From contig JAEMBT020000001.1 in assembly GCA_018873245.2 (NCBI GenBank), positions 12,238,220 through 12,302,219 on the forward strand: a DNA stretch of 64,000 nucleotides, read 5' to 3'. Shown here piece after piece: positions 1 through 10,720 of the stretch. Both the position numbers and the translations under genes were made by a program. The notes beneath the pieces were generated by a model that saw nothing but the letters and a program-made list of their open reading frames with translations, had not been told where the DNA came from and did no database searches. Numbering within the stretch: the first letter of the stretch is position 1; every line of letters starts with the position of its first letter. The DNA is from Archegozetes longisetosus (lineage: Eukaryota > Arthropoda > Arachnida > Sarcoptiformes > Trhypochthoniidae).

Positions 1-549
1 TCAACTGAATAGAAGTTTGTAACTCAATTTGACCATTTCTGTTCAGGTTTATGATTATGGGATTTGAGCCAAAATAGTTTTGATGAGCATATTCTTTTGT
101 TTTCGGTTTGGCCAATAATCCTTTTTCTCTCAGTTCATCTTCATGTTTATCTAATCTTTTGAGATAATCATTGGCTGATTGTCTAGCTTGTTTCAAATCA
201 TTGTCGCCAATCGGTGGTAATTTAACTCTTTCTGGATCAATACTTTGCGTATTGGTAGGTATTTGTATCTTAGCTATGATTTGTTAAAATTATTACTCGA
301 AGAATCAGAATAAAAGAAAAATGAAACAATACCCTCATAGGTTTCGTCTGGATTAGGATTACAACAAACACCATGAGACCCATCTTGAAGACTGCATACA
401 ACAACTTTTTCTTTTTCGTCCATATAAATGAAACACACATTACTTGTGTTACAAACTCCAGTCTCACATTTCGATACAACCTCTACTTTATTGTTATCAA
501 TACATTGGACTTTATCCAAACCAAAAATTAAGAATAAAATTATTAACAT
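1..549 (-). CDS. Secreted animal heme peroxidase, 5' part (two exons, runs off left edge)
   Basis: Exon 1 is 549-333 and exon 2 is 273 to beyond base 1, separated by a 59-nt phase-1 intron (274-332; donor GTATTG, acceptor TCATAG after a pyrimidine tract). The start codon opens a signal peptide (about residues 1-16). It is followed by a small clip-like domain with cysteines at 28, 33, 39, 52, 62 and 63, ending in a C-C pair before NPN. After the splice the frame continues into the region that precedes the catalytic domain in chorion-peroxidase and peroxinectin-like enzymes (ARQSANDYLKRL, then GLLAKP). These enzymes are secreted and use hydrogen peroxide to crosslink or oxidise extracellular proteins. 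The heme-binding and catalytic residues lie outside the window. Assignment rests on this upstream region and on the signal peptide plus clip layout; a related clip-bearing secreted protein cannot be fully excluded. Confidence 0.68.
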
Positions 550-1174
550 TTTTATTATTTGTAAAATTATTAATAAAGAACTCCGATTTTGATCTTCATC
601 TAAATAAAAAGCTTTACCAATGCAATTTGAGAGTTTTAAATCATAAATGAAGCGAATTTTCTGAAGCCTCTAAATAAATAATTGTAAATGTGAATAAAGT
701 GAGTCCCATGAGTAAATCTTTTAAAATTTATATTTCTTCTGGTTTTAACTTTCAATTATACATAACTTATTATTAAAGTTGAATTGAGACAACCCTCTCT
801 ACTATTATTCAATGTTAACCAAAAAAGTCGCGATATCTGTTAACATATGTTCGAATACATGTGTTACAAAAATTTATATCTAACATAATCCAAAGGTTCA
901 ACGTTCGAATTTCCCATAAATTTTAAGCTAAATTTGATCAAAAAAAAGTCACTCAAGTGTTCAGAGAGTTTTATAGCTATATTAATAATACAGATTCATT
1001 TCATCAAATTTTGTTTTTCGCAAGATTTTGGTTAATACTAGCTTTGAATTTTAAAATTTTCAGGAATGAAAATGCTGTTCATAAATTTTTAACATACAAA
1101 TTATATGGCAATTTCTTATGAATAGGATTACAGGCATTCTATCAGTCTCAATAGCTGTAAATATTATATATATA
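550..1174. other. Intergenic, no feature seen
   Basis: AT-rich sequence upstream of the peroxidase start. No clear TATA box, coding exon or repeat could be supported. Confidence 0.4.
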
Positions 1175-2290
1175 CAGTTAACTCAAATCAAATCTTTCTC
1201 GGGAAAATCCTTATAATTTTTGATTTTCTTGTCCGATTTGAAAAATTTCAAAAGTAGCTTGTCCTCTGAAAATGCTAATTTCTAAAAATATCAAAGAATC
1301 TTGGAAAATTCAAAAAGGTAATTGCACAAACTCATTTCAAAATCGGACATCAAATTTCCAATAGAGAACATATGAAAGTTTAAAAAACAGATTTTATTCA
1401 AATATTCAACTATTCAAAAAAAATTCAATCTGATAATTGTACAGAGTCAATTTTAAAAATTACTTGGATTTGACAAAATTTCAAACAGATTTTCGAATCT
1501 CGATTATCAAAAACGAATACAATATTGAACGTTATGTTTGTCAATTCTATTGAACCGTCTTATTCAAATTTGTTTACATTTAATTAATTTCTTTTGAATT
1601 GAATTGATTTCAAAAAGGTTTTTACAACTGATCCTACCTCATTTGAGTCTTCTTGGCATTTATTGTTGAGAGCTCTCTAAATGTCGGTACACTTTATCCC
1701 TTAAAATTTAAAACTTATTCAACAAAATTCTATTATCAAGATTTAGTTTCTTACCAACACTCCTCAAAATCACTAATTTTGGCGTTCCTTTTGCTCTCAA
1801 TTTAATAAATTGTCGAAATTTCAACTCTCGTTCTTCAGTTGTAAAAGCCATTTTTGAAATCAATTCAATTCAAAAGAAATTAATTAAATGTAAACAAATT
1901 TGAATAAGACGGTTCAATAGAATTGACAAACATAACGTTCAATATTGTATTCATTTTTGATAATCGAGATTCGAAAATCTGTTTGAAATTTTGTCAAATC
2001 CAAGTAATTTTTAAAATTGACTCTGTACAATTATCAGATTGAATTTTTTTGAATAGTTGAATATTTGAATAGAATCTGATTTTAAATTTTCATATGTTCT
2101 CTATTGGAAATTTGATGTCCGATTTTGAAATGAGTTTGTGCAATTACCTTTCTGAATTTTCCAAGATTCTTTGATATTTTTAGAAATTAGCATTTTCAGA
2201 GGACAAGCTACTTTTGAAATTTTTCAAATCGGACAAGAAAATCAAAAGTTATAAGGATTTTCCCGAGAAAGATTTGATTTGAGTTGACTG
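1175..2290. mobile_element. Foldback element, 1116 bp, arms of about 455 bp
   Basis: Two long, nearly perfect inverted arms (about 1175-1631 and 1837-2290) flank a spacer of about 205 bp. Both ends read CAGTTRACTC inward and are bordered by TA (1173-1174 and 2291-2292), the target signature of Tc1/mariner elements. The spacer and inner arm carry a 47-codon reading frame on the minus strand (1851-1708) that opens with ATG where the right arm ends and begins MAFTTEERELKFRQFIKLRA. It could be the start of a transposase helix-turn-helix or captured sequence. The left arm repeats only its first few codons. The structure is that of a mariner copy that folded back on itself. Confidence 0.8.
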
Positions 2291-2599
2291 TATATGAGTC
2301 TCATGAATATGATCACTTCAAAATATGTTATACTATTATGAACCCTGTGACTACTACTATATGTGTGAAAAACTTATACCTTATGAGTAATTTGTAACCA
2401 CTTTATATGGGTTCATTCAATGAACGACTAAAACAATTTTCTTATAATCTCATTCAAAATATATTAATGTCTAAAAATTTATTCTAATTGGCATAAATTT
2501 ATCTGCCAATGGTCTATAATTCTGAAGTCACCTATTTAATTCATGAAACTATGAAAACTATTAATTTTCTTTCAGGGGATATCTATTTTTATTAGTTTA

Positions 2600-2906
2600 A
2601 TTACATGCTATACACTCGACTGAATGAAGTAAAACTTTAGAAATTGTAGGTTCAGCTTTTAGTTGACACTTATGAAAACGCATCACATTTGTTCCTGAAG
2701 TTTTATTATGAATAAGAAATTCATCACATTTATCACATTTAATAAATTCTTGAGCTTCATTATTCATAAATACTCTTGAAGTTTCACCACAGCTGACTTT
2801 TTATTCTTTTCACTCTTAAATGTATATTTGTCCGAATTATTTTCATAAAGTTTTTAAATTCACTTTTAGTTAAAGTAGTTTGAGGATCAGAGTTAGTATT
2901 ACTCAT
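2600..2906 (-). pseudogene. hAT (Hermes-like) transposase N-terminus, BED finger remnant
   Basis: Reading on the minus strand from an ATG at 2906, frames joined by shifts give an N-terminal stretch followed by a BED-type zinc finger: KCDKCDEFLIHN, then SGTNVMRFHKC (Cys-x2-Cys, SGT, His-x-Lys-Cys). This layout (a YTF.SEKNKKSAV lead-in, then the C2HC finger) is that of hobo/Hermes-type transposases. At least one frameshift breaks it and no catalytic domain follows, so it is a dead fragment. Confidence 0.6.
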
Positions 2907-3666
2907 ATTTAGAGAATAACCTTTACCTCACGAAATAAAAACTTAAAATGAATTGGTTTCTAAATTTTAGCATCTGTTGTGGATTAAAATATTCTAAGTA
3001 ATTTTCTAAACCTTTAGAAACATGTGCATGAATTCCTTCACCAGTGTTTAAATCTCATGTTTTCGCAATTAATACTTTCAAATAATAGTCCAAAGACGTG
3101 ATGGTAGTGGGAATGGGAACAAAAATTTTGATAATTCTCTTCTCTAATACAGAGGGTTGTGTACAGATATTCTGCCATATTTGGCTAACTTAGTGAGAGG
3201 TTAGTCAGCTGTCCGAAGCAACCTGCACTTAGATATAATCTGGACCGTACTCTTGTGTTGAAAATACCATAAATTAAAAGGGAAGAATCAAACACAATTG
3301 TTCATTGTAGAGTCAGATTGGAGCAGTATATAGATAGAATGTCACTCTATTGATCACAAAAATAACTATTGAACTGAATTACAGTTGCTGTATATTCTAT
3401 AGGGATGAATTTCAATCATATATAATAAAGTTTTATAAAATAAGGTTGTGAGAAAATATTGAAGTCATCAAGTCCTGTTGAAATTATTTGAATATTTTTT
3501 ATTTTTATATAGCTTGAAAAAGTAATGATACACTTGTTTTTTAACTTAATTTATTACTTGAAAATCATAAATTATACTTTTACGAATGAAATCTCATAAA
3601 TTTGATCAAAATCTTTCGTTTTAACCAAAATTCTTACCTGATAGATTGTTATCATTCATTACAGTA
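2907..3666. other. Intergenic, with one unassigned open segment
   Basis: On the minus strand at about 3060-2945 there is an open stretch beginning DLNTGEGIHAHVSKG that looks protein-like but has a stop just before it. I could not assign it to a family. The rest shows no feature. Confidence 0.3.
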
Positions 3667-4012
3667 TTTTTCGATTGCTTTTGACGGCCCTCGAACAACA
3701 ATAGCGTTTAGTCAAAACTACGTGACAGTCAATGGGAGCACGCAGTGAATTGCTTCCGAGCAATGTATCGATTGCAAACATTTATTCGATTGTAAACACA
3801 TTTTAAACCATTAAGTTATGGAAGAGATTAATGTGAATACAGTTTTGGGACAAAAGACTAATAAAAGAATAAGTAAAGAAATACGATAAAATAATAGTTT
3901 TATATAACAAAACGTTTGCTGTCATTTAATTTTGACGAAACGCTATTGTTATTTGCGAGTGATAGTCGAGCAGTCAAAGTTATTTGCTGTTCCGTCAAAA
4001 GCAATCGAAAAA
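3667..4012. mobile_element. MITE with 21-bp terminal inverted repeats
   Basis: The left end TTTTTCGATTGCTTTTGACG (3667 on) is the reverse complement of the right end (CGTCAAAAGCAATCGAAAAA, about 3993-4012). ACAGTA occurs directly outside both ends and may be the target duplication. A 23-codon frame inside (ATG near 3819) is too short to call. Confidence 0.75.
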
Positions 4013-4129
4013 GACAGTAAAAATAGTATAATAAATTTATTTTATTCTCTTACAATTATTTAGCATCTTATGTAATATGAATTGCGAACCTTCACATCAA
4101 TTGAAAAGTTCATTATTGTAAAGTTCATT

Positions 4130-5140
4130 AAATCTATATTGAAATAATAGATATTATCTCAATAATCTTTTGTAAGCTTGATAGTGATTGGGTTCGAAGA
4201 ACAGGTTACTGTTTACACTTCCGCTCTCATAGAATTTGATCTTAACGTTTAATTTTTTAAAATGAAAATACAACCATCAATACAAATAAAATGTTTTGCA
4301 TTTGTGTTGTGCTGTCAAAATTCAAAAGCAATAAAGCGCATTTATCTAAATATATAAATACAATGAGGCATACATCAATACTGTATCATAATTTAATTTT
4401 ATTATTAATATATCAAAGTGATTTTATAAAGAAAAAATATTCAATTAACTAATATCAACTGCTGATTCATAACAAAAAACGTCATAAACGACTTGACAAT
4501 ATATATAGTATCATATCTATAGAATATTTAAGATATAATGGACTTATTATTTACCATTATTTGATAGCACAGATGAACTTATATTAATAACTTCTTTCAA
4601 TCTATTTATTGCATTGTATATAGGGTGACCAAGTCAAAAACTTTTAAATGCGGGACAAAAAAATTTTGGCCCTCTTACAAAATTTTTTTAAAGAGTTTTA
4701 ACCTGATTGAAGTTACAAATCACAGTTTGAAATAACAATTACTTAAAAAATAAACTAAAGACTTGATTGAGAACTGCACTTTATAAGAGCCACATACGAT
4801 GTGAATGAAAACAAGATATCGGATAAATAGATTAAAACTCTTTATCTAAAGACTTCTACATATTTTAAGATAAGAAACGTGTTGACAATAAAATTACGTT
4901 ATTTGCATTAAATAAAAACATACAGTGGAAATCTGTTAAGATAAATCTTAAAATGTGTGATATTTTCCGTCCCGCAAAGGGTGCATACGGCATGCGGGAC
5001 ACAACTCTTAAATGTGGGACAATCCCGCACAATGCGGGACACTTGGTCACCCTAATTGTATACATGATTATAATTCATTCCATTATTGATCCCAAATATT
5101 AAACTATTAAACGTCTTTAATAGTTAAACTTGTGAAAGCT
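4130..5140 (+). repeat. Non-coding leader of receptor unit 1, paralogous to 9130-10540
   Basis: Scattered blocks match the later segment in the same order and orientation: 4141-4330 resembles 9134-9310, 4350-4395 resembles 10215-10280, and 5090-5135 resembles 10495-10545. Unit 1 is interrupted by a hAT MITE, unit 2 by a piggyBac-like MITE and a foldback element. This is direct evidence for an old tandem duplication of about 5 kb covering the receptor locus. Confidence 0.6.
4621..5054 (-). mobile_element. hAT MITE, copy 1 (TAGGGTGACCAAGT termini)
   Basis: Ends are TAGGGTGACCAAGT and ACTTGGTCACCCTA. A perfect 8-bp target duplication, ATTGTATA, flanks it (4613-4620 and 5055-5062). Strand is given relative to the other two copies, which run the opposite way. 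Open frames across it are incidental. Confidence 0.92.
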
Positions 5141-6627
5141 TTTACCAACTCGTCAATACCACATCATGTAGATTAATTTGAGGAAGAAAAAATGAAGGTT
5201 GTTTCGTGTGGTTTTTTCATTCAATGGTTTTAACACAATCACATATTGATATGTGTTATAATTATGAGAGAGAAGAATCATAAAATGAACCAACTATTGA
5301 ACAAGCATCTTATGATTTACTGAAGTAACCCAAAGTATTTAAACTGATTTACTTTTGATAGATAAAATGTGATGTCACAAATGATTTGTTTTTATCAGTT
5401 GATCGACAGATACATGAAATTCTTTCAATTTGAATGGAGATCAATAAAAACTCGGAAAGTTCATAACGAATGATAAATTTATTGATATCGCCAGAAAAGT
5501 AACACCAGATATTCTGCAAGACATTTCATTTTCCGCTACAGAAAACGGTATACTATATGAGGCGTTCAATCAACAATGAATGTCTTCAAGTCATAAAAAC
5601 TCTATTTTAGGTTAATTCTAAGTTTTAAATCTTTTTAAATCATTAGAAAATATCTTTTATGTAGATATTAATAAGGAGAATGTAAATACTTTTTCACATT
5701 CGAAAAGAGTATCGCTTTTTGCAAAGAATTTAGTGCAATATTCAAAACAGGTTAAATTGGAGTCTTTATAGGATAGAATGAAGAGAAATACGAATAACTT
5801 CAGTAATCATTTTATTAAAATCACTATCTTTCTTGTGAAATTTTTATATTAGGCTGTAATTTATCAAAGTTTTAGATTTTATTTAATGCGCAGCTTTGTA
5901 ATCGATAGAAATAAATTTTGAATAACGTTTTTATGGAGAAAATTTGAAACTGAAAAATGATTCTAAGCAAGAAATTATATTTGAGAAAAATGAGTTATAT
6001 GATTGATTAGTGCTATCAATGATTAATTGATTAACTTATAAGTTATTTTGTGTTTAACTCACAACTAGTGACTCATATGAAGGAATATTTTTTCAAAATA
6101 ACAGATTCTATATCTGCATTTTGCTAAATTATTCTTAGACTTTTGAACCAAGCAAGCATTTGGTTACGGTAGCCCAAAGTTCAATTTTAATCAGATCTTA
6201 TGATTGGCTTTATATTCGGATATACGATATCTAATCCCATATATCTTAATGAGTGATTCGTTGATGTAATATTCTTATCGTAGAATTATTTTAAAAATTA
6301 ATTCTTGGGTTTTTTATCTGATTGAAATTTGAGAAGTAATGATTCAATTATTTATAACCTTAGTTATTTGTTAAAAATCATAGATTATATTTTTAAGACA
6401 TAATTCTCATAATATTCAACAAAAATTCAGTATTTCAATAAAAATCAAAAAGCGATTAGATTCATAATTGAGAAGACATTATAATATATTAATATATCTG
6501 ATATATTGATTTAATTCACTTGTTTCATTCCTATACTATCAGAATATTATGCTCATTCAATACAATTATTATTTAGTAACATTTCATGTATTGATATTAA
6601 TCACAATTGACACAGGTTAAGGAGTAA
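5140..6627 (+). other. Probable degenerate receptor ectodomain region
   Basis: A 34-codon open stretch at 5475-5579 (beginning KFIDIARKVTPDILQD) and shorter ones at 5190-5340 look protein-like but are broken by stops and lack clear splice sites. From position in the duplicated unit they may be remnants of ectodomain exons of the ionotropic receptor. The remainder is AT-rich with no feature. Confidence 0.25.
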
Positions 6628-6931
6628 ATGATGGAAGAACTGCTGTCTAATTGTGTAACTCTTAAGTTGAATAAATCTTATTTCGGTGATTTTAAAAGCA
6701 ATAGAAGTCTTTCTATTTACGAGGTTCAAAAAGTGAGATTTTAGCATTTAAATATACTAAACTTTGTATGTTTCTAACTAAAGTTTATATTTATTGATTT
6801 GATAGGATAAATTATGTTTTTTCGAATGTGAACTACTAAACATACTCGAGACTGGAAGATATGCAAAATTCAATATTACTTTTTTAAATTCTATTGAAAA
6901 CGAACATTACAAAAAAGCCTTTATGAATAAG
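6628..6931 (+). CDS. Two spliced exons of a small or partial protein, probably receptor ectodomain
   Basis: Exon A (6628-6732, 35 codons, starts MMEELLSNC) and exon B (6806-6931, 42 codons, starts DKLCFFECELL) are joined in phase 0 by a 73-nt intron with donor GTGAGA and acceptor GATAG. Another good donor, GTAAAT, follows exon B. Intron size matches the others in the window, which supports a real transcript. There is no signal peptide, and a stop directly precedes the first ATG. The cysteines are spaced C-x29-C-x3-C, which recalls the first three cysteines of insect odorant-binding proteins, but C4-C6 are not found downstream. Lying 0.9 kb upstream of the receptor channel exons in the same orientation, they more likely belong to that receptor. 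No continuation exon could be fixed. Confidence 0.4.
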
Positions 6932-7207
6932 GTAAATGAATCAAAAATTATTATTTTTTCACATTAAAACATAATAAGTTGAGTATTACAACTCGTTTAG
7001 GAATAGTTATTGAATTATTAACATATATAAAACAGATGAATAAGAAATTTCTTTGAGAATTTTGCAACTAATAAACCTTTCGGAAAATTAAATTTAGAAG
7101 TTGAAGATTTTAAATTTTTTACAGAAATCATATTTTAAATAGATTTAACATTTAAGAACTATGTAAAATGGATCACCATTTGTCCTATGGCTACTACACT
7201 ATACTAT

Positions 7208-7471
7208 AGTCATGTACTATAGTATAGTACATGACTCGGCACACTGACAGAACTCCCCGGCTCAACGATTTGGCGATGAGGGAAATTCTTTTTAGGGTTA
7301 AAACTTGAATGACTTCTTTTTAACTGGCTTAAAGCGCATACGAATCTCTAATTTTGGCGAAAATTCTGGAGTAAAAGTTTTGCACAAAACTTTTCTTCTA
7401 AACTAAACAGCATTTGAATGCTTTAAATACAGGCAAAATTCAACTCATTACAAGTTCATCGAGCCGGGGAG
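7208..7471. repeat. Cluster of perfect short palindromes and a GC-rich inverted pair
   Basis: A 29-nt palindrome (7208-7236, AGTCATGTACTATA around a central G) is followed by an 11-bp GC-rich inverted pair (CTCCCCGGCTC at 7253-7263 and its complement at 7461-7471). Between them are two tight hairpins (7373-7394 and 7409-7422). It may be a small foldback element; no target duplication was found. Confidence 0.45.
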
Positions 7472-7849
7472 AGAAGGTTGTGGACTACAAAATCCTCCCG
7501 AACCAAAAGTATTTATAGCGAGTTCCTAAAGCGCTCCTCCAATAGTCGAAGAGATTAGAGAATACCCTCATTGTCATTTAATACTATTTTTAGTAATATT
7601 TTATATTCTCTTAACCCGTGTAGTCGTTTCAATTCAGAATTTTACACTTAGGTGTACATGAGATGGGCGCCAATCGTACAAACAATAAAAGACAGAAATG
7701 ACTAATCTATAACTAATTCTGAATCTATACTACAAAGAGTTGAAAATTCGTTTATCGGAGAATGAATTTTCTCACTTTTAATTTGGTTTAATCGAATATC
7801 TGATTTTTAAAAATAATTGTTTGAATTCATTAAAAATTTTAATTTTTAG

Positions 7850-9097
7850 GGGATGGATTTTTACATTGGCTTAGGCGCAATCGATGGGTTTGTATGGGAA
7901 TTCTCAACTGTACATTATATAAGGGATGAGTATAATTTGGTGATTTTGAGTGCATTGTACTCAAAACCCCCAAACCTCACAAATATGTTCGAAATTTTTT
8001 CTTTACAAATTTGGATCTATTTATTGATCTCCATATTAACAATCACTACATTTATGTATTTCAGACAAAGATTAAAAAGTAATATTTTTAACTCTACCAG
8101 TATTGAAAGTGTGAACTAAATATGAAGTTTTAAAGTTTCTCTAAATAGAAACTACAGAAGCACAAGTATTGGTGAATTATTTTTTGGAGTAATGAGTCAT
8201 TTAGTTAATCAGGGAAGAATTTTCTCATCTGATTCTTTGATCAGATTATGGGCTTTGATTGCAATTCTATTCACGACTTCATTTTCAATGGGTATTTTAT
8301 CTTCATTGGTTACGCAAGAATTCAAAACCATCAACACATTTGAAGAAATGCTTGATTCGAATTTGACAATAGTTAGTGGCAATAATTCATTTATTTATTG
8401 GTCTATTACATATCCCAAGGAAGATAATAAAATCCGTCAATTGAAGCCCATAATAAAATTTTTTGATGATGTATCAAATGATGTGAGTAATGGAAATGAA
8501 AATATAAAATTTAATACTATTTCAATAACTTTTCGAATAAAGGCTGAAATGGAAAGAGTTTTGAGTGAAATTTCTCAAAGAAAACTCATTTATATCAGAG
8601 ACATGGCAACAGTTTTATTCACAGTGTTGACTAATCCTCAATATAGTTTATCAATTGGTGAAGAAGGCTATTATTCACGTTTGTTAGGCTACCCTATCTT
8701 TAAGAATTATTCTGAATCCAGACGAAAATTGTATGAAATGTTAGTATAAATTTGTATTTTATTTTTAGACAATTTTCAGACAAATGAGTTTTATTTCTAG
8801 AATTAGAATCACAGTTGAATCTGGAATTAGTAGCAGATATTTTTCAAGACTTGTGCTCTACAAACGGTTCCTTGGCTTAAGGAAAATAAAAGTATAAAGG
8901 AATTGAACGGTTCTTCTGATGAAATAACAGAAATAGAATTGTATATTATTAAGGATCTGTTTCTTATGTTAATTTACCTTTTCATGGTATCGTTGGCTAT
9001 TCTTTCAGTTGAAATTCTATCCAAGATACTAACCCACGAAGTTCGATTTAATAGTATAGCTGCTTTGATTAAAAGTACATCCTTCAAAATATCCTAA
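7850..9097 (+). pseudogene. Divergent ionotropic receptor, channel domain, one apparent frameshift
   Basis: Exons: 7850 to about 8055 (acceptor TTTTTAG), 8149-8739, and 8801-9097. The first part ends with transmembrane M1 (IWIYLLISILTITTF). The second holds the pore and M3 region (LVNQGRIFSSDSLIRLW, then a hydrophobic stretch ending SSLVTQ) and most of the second ligand-binding half. The third has ESGISSRYFSRL and then M4 (LFLMLIYLFMVSLAILSVEI). Both introns fit phase 2 (AT|GTATTT to AAATAG; AT|GTTAGT to TTCTAG). The segment order M1-pore-M3-S2-M4 is that of arthropod ionotropic receptors, ligand-gated cation channels of sensory neurons. Near 8880-8896 the frame shifts by one base in an A-rich run, splitting S2 from M4, so the copy is either a recent pseudogene or carries a sequence error. 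The upstream ligand-binding exons are not securely found. The first donor is the least certain boundary. Confidence 0.72.
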
Positions 9098-9316
9098 AAA
9101 ATACCAAAAGTGAATCGATTAATCTAGTCGTTGATATTATAGATATTTTCTCAATTTTATTGTAAACTTGATAGTGGTTGAGGTTAATGAGCAGATTACT
9201 ATTTGTATTTTCATTGTGTTATTTTAACTTTAGTTTTATTCAAAGGAATTAAAATACCATCAATGCAAATGAATTATGCTTAACACTTCTGTTACGCAAT
9301 CAGATTTAAGTATTAA

Positions 9317-9791
9317 CCCTTGACCACAACTTGACTTCCAAAAACGTAGAATTAACCGCAGGGTGAAATGTGACCCCACATTTTCCACTTTTTATATCAG
9401 TTCCAACTGAGTGCTCACGCATCAAATTTGGCCCATGTTTTCCAAGTTTTAATTTATTCATTAATTAATTTCTGGTTATTATCTACTACAGCAACATCAG
9501 TGGTTCACTACTTCTCACACTGCTGGTAGCGACATCACAGCGCTGCAACACAAATAGTAAGCACGAAGCATTGCGATGTTAAGCGGAGTTTCTCTCACTA
9601 GAAGACATGTTGCCAAAAAATTTTTTAAATAAAGTTATAAATCTAAATTAATCAGGCCTTTTCTCGTTGCAAGTCAGATATATGAGTGGGGAATATCTAA
9701 ATTCTCAAGAAATTACTACATTTGGTTGATTTTAGCCAGACTTTTGAAGTAAAACTTGGAAACATTTTGCCCCCACAGGTGTGGTGAAGGG
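9317..9791. mobile_element. piggyBac-like MITE, 475 bp
   Basis: TTAA lies on both sides (9313-9316 and 9792-9795); the ends read CCCTTGACCACAAC and GTGGTGAAGGG. GGGGTCA-type subterminal motifs occur inside. The interior matches the element at 46175-46642 in opposite orientation. Confidence 0.8.
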
Positions 9792-9808
9792 TTAAAGCCT
9801 ATGTATTA

Positions 9809-10157
9809 AAGAAAAAAATAAATACTTTCCAAACTTTGATTTCACACTGGCTTATCTACGAGTAACATGAAAATCGATTGCAACCACAGTTCTTATAAGT
9901 AAGTTATAAAGGATTTTAAACGTCATCTGAAAAACAGTCACCATTGATGTTTACTATTTGTCCATGTGTGTGACGAAGTTTATTCCTTCTAGTGGAGAGT
10001 TTTACTATATGGACATCAATCATAATTAACAGGTCCCTCAACTAATCAATTAAAATCCTTTATAACTTACTCATAAGAACTGTAATTGCAATGGATTTTC
10101 ATGTCATTTTTAGATAAGTAAGCGCGAGATCAAAGTTTGAAAAGTATTTTTTCTATA
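9809..10157. mobile_element. Foldback MITE, arms of about 100 bp
   Basis: The left arm (from 9811, including AAACTTTGATTTC and TTATAAAGGATTTTAA) is repeated inverted on the right (10048-10156). It sits in the leader of the second receptor unit and is absent from the first, so it inserted after the duplication. Confidence 0.7.
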
Positions 10158-10720
10158 GTACATAAAAACAAGTATACATAAAATTATACATAAGAAATAT
10201 TAACAAATAAAAGATACATAGAGTAGACATACATAAGTAAATATATGAATACATCAATGCTCTATCATACTTGAACTACATTATTATATTATATTCAAGT
10301 TATTATCTTTTAGAAGATATACAGTTATTAACTAATATTATTCTGTCTGTTCAAAATGGGCAGTGTTTCGTTGAACGTTGATATGTGTTTAGTATCACAT
10401 TTATAAAGTTATAAGACAATAAATGTTTACCGTCACTCGACAATGCAGATAACCTCATACTATATGACTCATATGACTGATTATGTTAATTTCATTATTC
10501 ATTTTAATGTGAAAATTTTAAACATCTTTATCTATTAAACTTGCTAAAGATGAGCATAACAATAGATTGTTATAAAAAATCGAGTGATTATTTTCACAGA
10601 AATTTAAAATTTTCATATGCAAGTATAAAAAATTTTATAATACTTACAAAAGATGAAAATTTTGCCAACTCAAAAGAAAATATTTGCTACCTTTCGCAAA
10701 GAATACTGTTATTGATATTA

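Noticed and set aside
2945-3060. Minus-strand open segment as a viral or helitron fragment
   Set aside because: It is too short and I could not match it to a specific family motif.
4865-5065. 66-codon open frame on the minus strand
   Set aside because: It lies across the terminal repeat of a hAT MITE; the same happens in the copy at 25714.
6628-6931. Calling the two spliced exons an odorant-binding protein
   Set aside because: Only three of six cysteines fit, no signal peptide precedes them, and a chemoreceptor's channel exons follow in the same orientation.
7208-7236. The 29-nt palindrome as a CRISPR or operator site
   Set aside because: It occurs once, without spacers or array, in eukaryotic DNA full of foldback elements.
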